From Catonella sp963539695 (GTDB lineage: Bacteria; Bacillota; Clostridia; Lachnospirales; Lachnospiraceae), in assembly GCA_963539695.1 (NCBI GenBank), contig CAUTOC010000010.1, forward strand, positions 1 through 64,000: a DNA stretch of 64,000 bases. The letters are read 5' to 3'. Under the pieces are notes generated by a model. The model was not told where the DNA came from and did no database searches. It was given only the letters and a program-made list of their open reading frames with translations. Shown in pieces: positions 16,374 to 24,588 of the stretch. Made by a program: the position numbers and the translations under genes. Numbering within the stretch: position 1 is the stretch's first letter; each line of letters begins with the position of its first letter.

Positions 16374-17687
16374 TTAACTCTCCCTATACCTTCTAAGCTC
16401 CTCAAGCCTTTCCCTAAATTCTTTCTCTGCACCCATTCCATACGGCTCATAATAATGTCTGTCAGAAATAGATTCAGGGAGACATTTCATTTTTGTTATC
16501 TTATCCTCATAATTATGTGCATATTGATAGCCTTTGCCATAATCAAGCTCAGCCATCAGTGAAGTCGGAGCATTTCTTATATGTAGCGGTACAGGCTCAG
16601 AAAAAGTCTCAGTTACATCATCCCTTGCCTTAAAATATCCGGCTTCCATAGCATTTGACTTAGGTGCTAAAGCCATATAGGTTACTGCCTCCATAAGATT
16701 CACACTACACTCCGGCATTCCTATAAAATAGCAAGCCTGATACGCAGCTACAGCCAAAGGTAAAGCCTGAATATCAGCAAGTCCCACATCTTCACTTGCA
16801 AACCTTATAACTCTTCTCGCTATGTAAAGAGGCTCTTCTCCCGCTTCAAGCATACGCACGAGCCAGTATATAGCCGCATCCGGATCTGAATTTCGCATTG
16901 ATTTATGTAAGGCGGAAATAAGATTATAATGCTCTTCTCCATTTTTATCATAAAGTAAAGCCTTCTTACCGGTGCATTGTTCCACTATTTCTTTGGTGAC
17001 TATAGTTTTTTCTTTGGTAAATTCACCATTGTTTATAGCCATTTCAAGTGTATTAAGTGCCATCCTCGCATCGCCGTTTGAAAATAATGCAATAGCATAT
17101 ACAAGTTCATCAGCAATCTCTACATTAAGCATACCAAAGCCTTTTTTATCTTTTAAGGCTCTAGTTAAAAGTTTCACAATATCTTCTGTGGTCAACTGCT
17201 TCAGCACAAATACCTTACACCTTGAGAGCAAAGCGGCATTTATTTCAAAAGAAGGATTCTCCGTTGTTGCCCCAATTAGGATAATACTTCCTCTTTCAAC
17301 AAAAGGAAGGAAGGCATCCTGCTGTGCCTTATTAAAGCGATGAATCTCATCCACAAATAAGACCGTTCTCATCCCTAGCTTTCTAGTCTCTTCAGCCTTA
17401 GCCATTACCTCTTTTATTTCCTTAATTCCGCTTGTGACAGCACTGAAATTAATAAACTCCGAATGTGTTTTAGCCGCAATTATACCTGCCAAAGTAGTTT
17501 TCCCTACTCCCGGAGGTCCCCAAAATATCATGGAGGTTATATTGTCATTTTCTATAAGCCTTCTAAGCAGCTTACCTTCCCCTATCAAATGTTCCTGACC
17601 CGCAAATGCAGAAAACTCCTCCGGCCTTAATCTGTCAGCCAAAGGAGTCACATTACGGCCTGTGTCAAAAAAAGACATCTGTTCCAT
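16374..17687 (-). CDS. rarA: Replication-associated recombination protein RarA (MgsA) AAA+ ATPase
   Basis: A 437-residue AAA+ ATPase related to clamp loaders and RuvB that acts at stalled replication forks. Motifs: Walker A GPPGVGKTT, Walker B LFVDEIHRFNKAQQD, sensor GATTENPSFE, and the MgsA C-terminal tetramerisation region (VGLADIQALPLAVAAYQA). The start ATG overlaps the clpX stop in TAATG, so it is translationally coupled to clpX, an unusual neighbour. It lies between the clp genes and the selenium genes. Confidence 0.95.
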   Translation of the reverse strand: MEQMSFFDTGRNVTPLADRLRPEEFSAFAGQEHLIGEGKLLRRLIENDNITSMIFWGPPGVGKTTLAGIIAAKTHSEFINFSAVTSGIKEIKEVMAKAEETRKLGMRTVLFVDEIHRFNKAQQDAFLPFVERGSIILIGATTENPSFEINAALLSRCKVFVLKQLTTEDIVKLLTRALKDKKGFGMLNVEIADELVYAIALFSNGDARMALNTLEMAINNGEFTKEKTIVTKEIVEQCTGKKALLYDKNGEEHYNLISALHKSMRNSDPDAAIYWLVRMLEAGEEPLYIARRVIRFASEDVGLADIQALPLAVAAYQACYFIGMPECSVNLMEAVTYMALAPKSNAMEAGYFKARDDVTETFSEPVPLHIRNAPTSLMAELDYGKGYQYAHNYEDKITKMKCLPESISDRHYYEPYGMGAEKEFRERLEELRRYRES

Positions 17688-18979
17688 TATGCAATTTCGC
17701 CTTTATTGGTTATTTTTTTCTTATTAAGTGTTATACCTTTTTTGGGTGGCTTATCCTCTGAATAAATAATCTGAGGCTTTTCATCACCTTTTACGGCAGC
17801 TACAGTTACTATACACTTCACCGCTTTTTCTTCGGAAGGAATAGTAAACATGGTATCAAGCATAGTCTTTTCCATTATAGACCTTAATCCTCTTGCACCG
17901 GTTTTTCTTGCTGCTGACTGCTTAGCTATTTCTCTAATAGCATCCTCTTCAAATTCAAGCTCTACCCCATCAAATTCAAGAAGTTTCTTATACTGCTTAA
18001 CCATAGCATTTTTCGGCTCTGTAATTATACGCATAAGAGAATCCTCATCAAGCAAATCAAGAGTTACAAGTATAGGTACACGCCCGATAAACTCAGGTAT
18101 CATACCAAATTTTACAAAATCCTGCGGTTCAAGCTGTTTAAGCAGTTCAGATACATTATTTTTAGATTTATCCTCAATCTCACCGCCAAAACCAATGGAT
18201 TTCTTATCAATTCTTGATTCAATTATCTTCTCTATGCCATCAAAAGCTCCGCCGCATATAAAAAGGATATCTTTAGTATCTATCTGTAAGAATTCCTGAT
18301 GCGGATGCTTTCTCCCACCCTGAGGCGGTACAGAAGCAACCGTTCCTTCAAGCATTTTAAGCAATGCCTGTTGAACACCCTCTCCCGATACATCTCTGGT
18401 AATGGAAGTATTTTCAGATTTTCTTGTAATCTTATCTATTTCATCAATGTAGATTATACCATGCTCCGCTCTGTCTATGTCGTATTCCGCTGACTGTATA
18501 AGCTTTAAAAGCACATTCTCAACATCTTCACCTACATAGCCCGCCTCTGTAAGAGTTGTAGCATCAGCAATCGCAAAAGGTACATTGAGAAGCTTAGCCA
18601 GGGTCTGTGCAAGATAGGTCTTACCTGAACCGGTAGGACCAACCATTACGATATTGCTCTTTTGAAGCTCAACATCAAGGCTTTTTCCCATAGAAACTCT
18701 CTTATAATGATTATAAACTGCTACGGCAAGAGCCTTTTTCGCATCATCCTGACCTATAACATACTGATCAAGAAAATCTTTTATCTGTTCAGGTCTATAG
18801 AGGTTGAATCCAGCCACCTCTTCATCCATTTCAAATTCTTCTTCAATAATCTCAGAACAAAGGCTTATACACTCATCACAGATATATACACCATGTCCTG
18901 CGATGAGCTTTCTAACCTGATCCTGCGGCTTACCACAAAAAGAACACTTTAATTTGCCCTGTTCGTTACTTTTTGCCAT
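17687..18979 (-). CDS. clpX: ATP-dependent Clp protease ATP-binding subunit ClpX
   Basis: ClpX unfolds tagged or regulatory proteins and feeds them to ClpP. The 430-residue chain has the N-terminal zinc finger (C12, C15, C34, C37), Walker A GPTGSGKT, the pore loop GYVGEDV, Walker B IIYIDEIDKI and the RKH loop GGRKHPHQEF. Order and spacing (tig, clpP, clpX) are as in most Firmicutes. No anomalies. Confidence 0.98.
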   Translation of the reverse strand: MAKSNEQGKLKCSFCGKPQDQVRKLIAGHGVYICDECISLCSEIIEEEFEMDEEVAGFNLYRPEQIKDFLDQYVIGQDDAKKALAVAVYNHYKRVSMGKSLDVELQKSNIVMVGPTGSGKTYLAQTLAKLLNVPFAIADATTLTEAGYVGEDVENVLLKLIQSAEYDIDRAEHGIIYIDEIDKITRKSENTSITRDVSGEGVQQALLKMLEGTVASVPPQGGRKHPHQEFLQIDTKDILFICGGAFDGIEKIIESRIDKKSIGFGGEIEDKSKNNVSELLKQLEPQDFVKFGMIPEFIGRVPILVTLDLLDEDSLMRIITEPKNAMVKQYKKLLEFDGVELEFEEDAIREIAKQSAARKTGARGLRSIMEKTMLDTMFTIPSEEKAVKCIVTVAAVKGDEKPQIIYSEDKPPKKGITLNKKKITNKGEIA

Positions 18980-18997
18980 TTATATCATTCCTCAATT

Positions 18998-19582
18998 CTA
19001 CGCTCTCTTGGTAACTATTTCATCAATTAGACCATAAACCTTAGCTTCCTCTGCTGTCATAAAATTATCTCGCTCTGTATCTCTTTCAATATCTTCTATC
19101 GGTCTTCCTGTATTAGCTGCAAGCATTTCATTAAGTCTTTTACGTGTCTTTATAATATTATCTGCGACAATCTTTATATCAGAAGCCTGTCCTCTTGCAC
19201 CGCCTGAAGGCTGGTGAATCATAATTTCGGAGTTAGGAAGTGCAAGTCTCTTACCTTTTGTACCGCCTGCAAGAAGAAACGCTCCCATACTTGCAGCAAG
19301 CCCCATACAAATTGTAGAAACATCACACTTGATATAATTCATTGTATCATATATAGCCATTCCTGCAGTCACTGAACCACCCGGACTATTTATATAGAGA
19401 TGTATATCTTTTGACGGATCTTCCGCTTCAAGGAAAAGTAACTGAGCAATAATAACACTTGCCGACACATCCGTTACCTCTTCTCCCAGGAATATAATTC
19501 TATCCTCCAAAAGTCTGGAATAAATATCATAAGATCTTTCTCCACGACTGGTTTGTTCAATGACATAAGGCACTAAACTCAT
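18998..19582 (-). CDS. clpP: ATP-dependent Clp protease proteolytic subunit ClpP
   Basis: A 194-residue serine protease that forms the tetradecameric degradation chamber. The catalytic Ser98 lies in GLAASMGAFLL and His123 in MIHQPSGGARG, with oxyanion motif INSPGGSV. It lies between tig and clpX with short gaps (15 and 18 bases), so it is cotranscribed with them. Confidence 0.98.
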   Translation of the reverse strand: MSLVPYVIEQTSRGERSYDIYSRLLEDRIIFLGEEVTDVSASVIIAQLLFLEAEDPSKDIHLYINSPGGSVTAGMAIYDTMNYIKCDVSTICMGLAASMGAFLLAGGTKGKRLALPNSEIMIHQPSGGARGQASDIKIVADNIIKTRKRLNEMLAANTGRPIEDIERDTERDNFMTAEEAKVYGLIDEIVTKRA

Positions 19583-19597
19583 ATTTTCCCTCCAATA

Positions 19598-20956
19598 TTA
19601 TTCTTCAGTTGTTTCTTCTTTCTTCTTCCTAGGCTTTCTTGCAGCCTTCTTTGAAGTCTCCGCCTCCTCAGTTTCTACTGCAGAATCTCTAATAAAATCA
19701 ACTGCCTTGGACACTGCAATATCAACCATCATGCTCTTCTTTTCTTCCTCACCGATTGACTCTTTAAGCTTATCTAACTCCATATTATATGCCTTGGACA
19801 TTTCTTCCAACTCTTTATTAAAGTCATCTTCTGTAGCTTCAATATTCTCAGCATTAACAACAGCCTCAAGTACGAGTCTGCTCTGAATCCTTTTAAGTGC
19901 CTGCGGTCTGAGGTTTTCCATAAATGTGTCGGGAGTCATTCCTGTAAACTGGAAATACTGCTCAGGGCTAAGTCCCTGGCCACGGATTCTGTTTGCAAAA
20001 TCCTGTGCCATTTGGCGTGTTTGAGACTCTACCATAGCCTCGGGAATATCCATTTTAGCTGCCTCAATTACCTTATCTATAGCAGCTTCTTCCTTTGCAT
20101 TCTTTGCAGTACTTGCCTTACGCTCTGCTACCCTCTTAGTAAGAGCCTCTTTATACTCGTCTACAGTATTGTATTCGCTGACATCCTGCACAAAATCATC
20201 ATCAAGTTCAGGAAGTTCCTTACGCTTAATTTCTTTTAAAACTACCTTGAAAGTAGCAGGCTTTCCTGCAAGAGACTTTGCATGATACTCCTCAGGGAAG
20301 GTAACATTTACATCAAACTCATCTCCCGCTTTATGACCGACTATCTGATCTTCAAAGCCTTCAATGAAAGCATGTGAACCGAGTGTAAGAGGATAGTTCT
20401 CGCTCTTTCCGCCGTCAAACTGCTCTCCATTTACATAACCGTCAAAGTCAATAACAGTTTCATCGCCATTTACAGCCTCACCGTCTTCAACTTTAATAGT
20501 TCTTGCATTTTTATTTCTATCCTGATCTATTTCATTATTAAGTTCTTCTTCTGAAACTGCGGTATCTGTCTTAGGAACTGCAACTCCCTTGTAATCACCA
20601 AGTTCAACTTCAGGTTTAATTGCAACTGTTGCCGTAAAGATGAAAGGCTTACCCTTTTCAATCTGAGTCACCTCTATTTCAGGCTGTGAAACTATCTCTA
20701 AATTACTTTCCTTAGCAGCTTCTTCGTAAGCTACGCCGATAATTTCATTTGCAGCATCTTCAAAAAATACTTCAGCACCATACATTTTCTCTATCATAGC
20801 AAGAGGTGCTTTTCCCTTACGGAATCCAGGAACAGCAATTCTGTTCTTCTGCTTATGATATACTTTGTCAATTGCTGCATCTAATTCTTTTGCTTCTCTT
20901 TCAATGGTAAGCTTTACCATATTCTTCTGCTCTAAATTCTCGATCTTTACGCTCAT
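19598..20956 (-). CDS. tig: Trigger factor
   Basis: The ribosome-bound chaperone and prolyl isomerase. The 452-residue chain has the ribosome-docking signature GFRKGKAP near residue 45, an FKBP-like domain near 160-245 (DFDGYVNGEQFDGG, LGSHAFIEGFEDQIVG) and a helical C-terminal region ending in a Lys/Glu-rich tail. It is the first gene of the tig-clpP-clpX-rarA run and may drive expression of the selenium genes that follow. Start ATG 20956 is preceded by AAGGAGG. Confidence 0.98.
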   Translation of the reverse strand: MSVKIENLEQKNMVKLTIEREAKELDAAIDKVYHKQKNRIAVPGFRKGKAPLAMIEKMYGAEVFFEDAANEIIGVAYEEAAKESNLEIVSQPEIEVTQIEKGKPFIFTATVAIKPEVELGDYKGVAVPKTDTAVSEEELNNEIDQDRNKNARTIKVEDGEAVNGDETVIDFDGYVNGEQFDGGKSENYPLTLGSHAFIEGFEDQIVGHKAGDEFDVNVTFPEEYHAKSLAGKPATFKVVLKEIKRKELPELDDDFVQDVSEYNTVDEYKEALTKRVAERKASTAKNAKEEAAIDKVIEAAKMDIPEAMVESQTRQMAQDFANRIRGQGLSPEQYFQFTGMTPDTFMENLRPQALKRIQSRLVLEAVVNAENIEATEDDFNKELEEMSKAYNMELDKLKESIGEEEKKSMMVDIAVSKAVDFIRDSAVETEEAETSKKAARKPRKKKEETTEE

Positions 20957-21010
20957 TTTTAATTATTTCCTCCTTAAATTATAGCTGAATATATGCTATG
21001 ACAGTTTATC

Positions 21011-21039
21011 ATTATAGCATAGAGGTATAGAAATTACAA
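21011..21039 (-). promoter_or_regulatory. Promoter of the tig operon
   Basis: TTGTAA (21034-21039) and TATAAT (21011-21016) with a 17-base spacer, about 55 bases before tig. Confidence 0.75.
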
Positions 21040-21268
21040 GGGTTGTTATAAATTCACTCCTCACTTGATTAATATATTTTTAACCTAAAAAAACGAACAT
21101 TATATTTAACCAAAAGTTTGAAAATTCAGCCGATAAGCTGAAAAAGTACGGATTGACAGCTATATACATTTATGATACCCTTAATCTTAATCAATTAAGA
21201 TATTATAACAATTTTAGGTTACTAAAGTTCAACTGTTATTTATTTGGAGTATTTTAATAATTATAGTT
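21040..21268. other. Gap between divergent tig and diguanylate cyclase genes
   Basis: AT-rich sequence with no gene seen. It must hold the promoter of the plus-strand cyclase gene, but I find no strong -35/-10 pair and only a weak ribosome site. Confidence 0.4.
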
Positions 21269-22411
21269 ATGAAAAAAGATGAAAAAAATTTTATGATCCG
21301 ATCCGGATTATCGGCATTAGACGCATATATAAATCGTGTTTACAAAATAATTTTATTTCTTGTTCCTGTTTTTTGTTTGTGTGCAAGTATAACAATTACG
21401 ACTCTTCATTATGTAGGTTGGTATCCTGACATTAACGAAACTGCTATGTGGCTGTTTGTTTTGTCTGATATTATCTACTTTATTATAGGAATCTACTTTA
21501 TACATACCGGTCTTGATAGTGACGGTTTTGTAAAACCTGATAAATTAAAAATGGCAAAATACACGGTAATCGCCATTGTACTTATTCAATGGAATGGAAT
21601 TTCATACATTTGGCCTTACACGGATTTTTGGGCGTATGCCGTATTATTTGTTGTAGTAGTTGCATTTTTCTTTGATCCTCCTTTGGTAACATTGACGACT
21701 GCAGGTATTATTATATCAATGTTTATTTCTTGGGTTATTAAAGGTGGAAGGCTGTTGCCTCCACAGGACGAATATTTTTTTGCAAATATGACATTTCGTT
21801 TTGTAGGTTTGTTTTTGATGCTCTTATCTATTAACCTGATTTCATATTTTGGAGGAAAATTCTTTGTTGAAGAACTTGAAAAATATGTGAATTATGATTC
21901 ACTTACACATTTATTGAATCGTAAAAGCATAAATTATTACTTAAATTCCATTTACAAAGATGTAAAAAACAGACACAGTGCTTTATGTGTTTTATTGATA
22001 GATATTGATAATTTCAAGAAAATCAATGATACTTACGGACATGACTGTGGGGATGAAGTGCTTAAAAATATTTCACAAATCATTGTGCATGGAGTTAATA
22101 AGAATGACAATGTATTCAGATGGGGAGGCGAAGAAATACTTGTTTTATTAAAAATCGGTGAAAAACAGGCTATTGAAGTGGCTGAACGCATCAGAAAAGA
22201 AGTTGAAAATTCTCCGATAAATTATCGTGATGAAACAGTTGTACCTGTTACTATAACAATCGGTATTACTCAATATAGAGAAGGTATCTCGTTCCAACAA
22301 ATGCTTGATGATGTAGATGCAAAATTATATTATGGAAAGAGAGATGGACGAAATCAGGTAGTCAGTGTATTACCTGAAGATTATAACTTAAAACCGAAAG
22401 AATGTAACTGA
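21269..22411 (+). CDS. Membrane-bound diguanylate cyclase (GGDEF domain)
   Basis: A 380-residue protein with about six hydrophobic segments in residues 25-200 and a C-terminal GGDEF domain that makes cyclic di-GMP. The active site is RWGGEEI (GGEEI at 286-290), with the upstream DIDNFKKINDTYGHDCGD motif intact, so it should be active. The inhibitory-site RxxD is not seen (VNKND stands there), so product feedback may be absent. The membrane part has no recognised sensor motif. It is a lone plus-strand gene; the start lacks a clear ribosome site, so Met 9 is an alternative. Confidence 0.92.
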   Translation: MKKDEKNFMIRSGLSALDAYINRVYKIILFLVPVFCLCASITITTLHYVGWYPDINETAMWLFVLSDIIYFIIGIYFIHTGLDSDGFVKPDKLKMAKYTVIAIVLIQWNGISYIWPYTDFWAYAVLFVVVVAFFFDPPLVTLTTAGIIISMFISWVIKGGRLLPPQDEYFFANMTFRFVGLFLMLLSINLISYFGGKFFVEELEKYVNYDSLTHLLNRKSINYYLNSIYKDVKNRHSALCVLLIDIDNFKKINDTYGHDCGDEVLKNISQIIVHGVNKNDNVFRWGGEEILVLLKIGEKQAIEVAERIRKEVENSPINYRDETVVPVTITIGITQYREGISFQQMLDDVDAKLYYGKRDGRNQVVSVLPEDYNLKPKECN

Positions 22412-22449
22412 AAATCTTATCACTTCTTTAGATAAGCCTAGCGAAAAAC

Positions 22450-22545
22450 GGGCTGTCACACTAAGAAAAAGATATACAAAATATTGTCATTAGTTAACAA
22501 TAATTTTACCATATTTTGTAGTATGTTCTTTTAATGTGACAGTCC
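22450..22545. repeat. Dispersed hairpin element, family A copy 1
   Basis: A 96-bp imperfect inverted repeat with ends GGGCTGTCACACTAAG and its near complement ending GTGACAGTCC. Arms of about 40 bases match with many G-U tolerant changes. It sits between converging genes, where it could also act as a two-way terminator. Related copies lie at 57545-57638 and 63490-63586. Confidence 0.8.
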
Positions 22546-22661
22546 ACATTTTTATATAACCACGCTTTAATGTGTTCTTGAAAAATAATCCATCAAAATT
22601 TTCTTTTTTGAGTTGTAATATTTTTTATTATTAAAATCAATTATTTTTTATTTTAGTTATT

Positions 22662-23927
22662 TCATTTCAACATCCACTTCCACATAGGTATTACCTTAAC
22701 TTTTATCTCATCATATTCAAGCTCTGCCTCTTCACTGTTGGTAATTACAATACATTTTGCATCAGGAATAAAGTTTTTAAGTTTTACAAACGCTCCAAGT
22801 TCCCTTGACTTTGTATCCGGATTGTCGAGAAAGCTGTAGCTTACCTGTATAGCCAGTCCCCTGTCAGGAACATAAAAATCAATTTCTGCATTACTCTCAA
22901 AATAAAATACATTATCTACACTATATCTTCTAACCAGCTCAATTGCAACAAGATTTTCAAGAGTGGCGGTCTTACCATCCATAATCAAGAGTCCAAGCAA
23001 ACCCGTATCCATAAAATAATATTTTGACAGACTTTCTTTATCAACTAACTTTGCCGAATAACTCTGTATCTTAAACAGAAGATATGAGTCAATCATAAAG
23101 CCCATATAGTTAATTACTGTCTGCTTTCCAATGGCCATACCTGTGCTTTTTATTATATTTGTAAGCCTGTTATATGATATAGGCTGCATTACAGATTCTG
23201 CTATTTTTTTTAATATCAGACGTACTGCAAAGTCATTTGTGACTTTATTTCTTCTAATTATATCTCCAAGGTATATAGTCTGATAAATATTACTTAAATA
23301 CTCTCTCTTGTTCCTTATCTCTACTAATTCAGGAAATGCACCATATTTCACATAATCATTATACAAACTGATTATTTCCGCTTTATCTGCTGTACTGATT
23401 ATACCTGAATAATCCTTAGTATTCTCCTTTGCAGTCAAATATTCCTTAAATGAATAAGGGAAAATCTGCATTATCATAAATCTTCCCCCTAGAGTTGATG
23501 CAATTTCACTGCTAAGCATCTTACTGTTACTTCCGGTAATATTTACCCTATACTTCATATCCGAAAGACGGCGCACAAACTTCTCCCAACCGTCTACATT
23601 TTGAATTTCATCCAAAAACAAGTACGGTTTGTTATTTGTACCTGATAATTCAATACTAACTTCTAAAATCATATTTAAATCATTAGCAGTTACTTCTAAA
23701 AACCTCTCATCTTCAAAATTAACATAAACTATCTGATTTAACGAAATTCCATTATCTATCAGTTTTTTTATTTGCTGATACATCATATAAGATTTACCGG
23801 TACGTCTTATACCTACAAAGCAATAATTTACATTATCTTCCAACTTATAATCCCTGTAAATAACGGAATTATTTAGGTACATTTCTTTCTGGTCAATTAG
23901 AATCTGTTTCATATTTTCTCTATTCAT
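22662..23927 (-). CDS. AAA_14/DUF4143 family ATPase
   Basis: A 421-residue protein with an N-terminal ATPase (Walker A GIRRTGKSYMM, Walker B PYLFLDEIQNV) and the C-terminal DUF4143 nuclease-like region (YYFMDTGLLGLL, then ESNAEIDFYVPD and VSYSFLDNPDTKSRE). Proteins of this build are common in Bacteroidetes and Firmicutes; their role is unknown. ATG 23927 is chosen because AGGAGGAATCT precedes it. The upstream region holds three helically phased 18-bp palindromes (23938-24020), the first touching the ribosome site, so regulation is likely. Confidence 0.85.
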   Translation of the reverse strand: MNRENMKQILIDQKEMYLNNSVIYRDYKLEDNVNYCFVGIRRTGKSYMMYQQIKKLIDNGISLNQIVYVNFEDERFLEVTANDLNMILEVSIELSGTNNKPYLFLDEIQNVDGWEKFVRRLSDMKYRVNITGSNSKMLSSEIASTLGGRFMIMQIFPYSFKEYLTAKENTKDYSGIISTADKAEIISLYNDYVKYGAFPELVEIRNKREYLSNIYQTIYLGDIIRRNKVTNDFAVRLILKKIAESVMQPISYNRLTNIIKSTGMAIGKQTVINYMGFMIDSYLLFKIQSYSAKLVDKESLSKYYFMDTGLLGLLIMDGKTATLENLVAIELVRRYSVDNVFYFESNAEIDFYVPDRGLAIQVSYSFLDNPDTKSRELGAFVKLKNFIPDAKCIVITNSEEAELEYDEIKVKVIPMWKWMLK

Positions 23928-23937
23928 AGATTCCTCC

Positions 23938-24020
23938 TGTCTTGTATATAAGACAATTATACAGCATTTTTGTCTTGTATACAAGACAACATTTATCTTT
24001 TTTGTCTTGTATATAAGTCA
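23938..24020. promoter_or_regulatory. Three phased 18-bp palindromes TGTCTTGTATACAAGACA
   Basis: Copies lie at 23938-23955, 23971-23988 (perfect) and 24003-24020, the others with one or two changes. Start-to-start distances are 33 and 32 bases, about three helical turns. They lie between the divergent ATPase and glycosylase genes. The form resembles GntR-type operators; each could also fold in the mRNA leader. Confidence 0.75.
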
Positions 24021-24096
24021 CTATGTTTTTCCTTATTTTCTTGCACCTGTTCTTTTTCTCTGCTATATTATTACTATCAATTCCAAGGAGGCATTT

Positions 24097-24588
24097 ATGA
24101 CAAAATACAGCTTTCCACCACTTATAAACTCATCTGCAAAAATCCTGATTCTTGGCTCACTTCCGGGCGAAGAATCTCTAAAACAGGTTAAATATTATGC
24201 ACATCCACGCAATGCCTTCTGGAAGATTATGTTTACTGTTTTTAATGAAACCTACAGCGAAGACTACTCTGCAAAATGTGAACTTCTCCTTAAAAATCAT
24301 ATAGCTCTTTGGGATATGGTACATAGTGGTAACCGCGAAGGCTCTCTTGATTCTGATATTAAGAATGAAATTCCAAACGACATCGAGAGATTGTTAAATG
24401 AATATCAAGGTATTTCAACCATTCTATTAAATGGAAAAAAGGCAGAAGCAATGTATAAAAGATATTTTAGCCAAATACCTGTAAATACCATCACTCTACC
24501 TTCTACAAGCCCTGCAAATGCAAGACTAAGATTTGAAGATAAACTTAATGTTTGGAAAGAGGCAATCAATCCCCCGAATCTAATTTAA
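24097..24588 (+). CDS. DNA-deoxyinosine (hypoxanthine) glycosylase, UDG superfamily
   Basis: A 163-residue base-excision repair enzyme. The N-terminal signature KILILGSLPGEESL, then YYAHPRNAFWKIMF, and C-terminal TLPSTSPANAR match the hypoxanthine-DNA glycosylase (family 6) group of uracil-DNA-glycosylase-like enzymes; the UDG/Mug alternative is less likely because of the SPAN form of the last motif. ATG 24097 follows AAGGAGG. Its last 23 bases overlap the 3' end of lepA on the other strand. The phased palindromes lie upstream and may control it too. Confidence 0.85.
   Translation: MTKYSFPPLINSSAKILILGSLPGEESLKQVKYYAHPRNAFWKIMFTVFNETYSEDYSAKCELLLKNHIALWDMVHSGNREGSLDSDIKNEIPNDIERLLNEYQGISTILLNGKKAEAMYKRYFSQIPVNTITLPSTSPANARLRFEDKLNVWKEAINPPNLI

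Noticed and set aside
23938..24020. Three regular repeats as a small CRISPR array
   Set aside because: The 18-bp units are full palindromes separated by only 14-15 bases that are AT-rich and not spacer-like, with no cas genes. Operator sites fit better.
24566..24588. Overlap of lepA and the DNA glycosylase as an error
   Set aside because: Both C-termini are family-like and the overlap is only 23 bases between converging genes, which is common in compact genomes.
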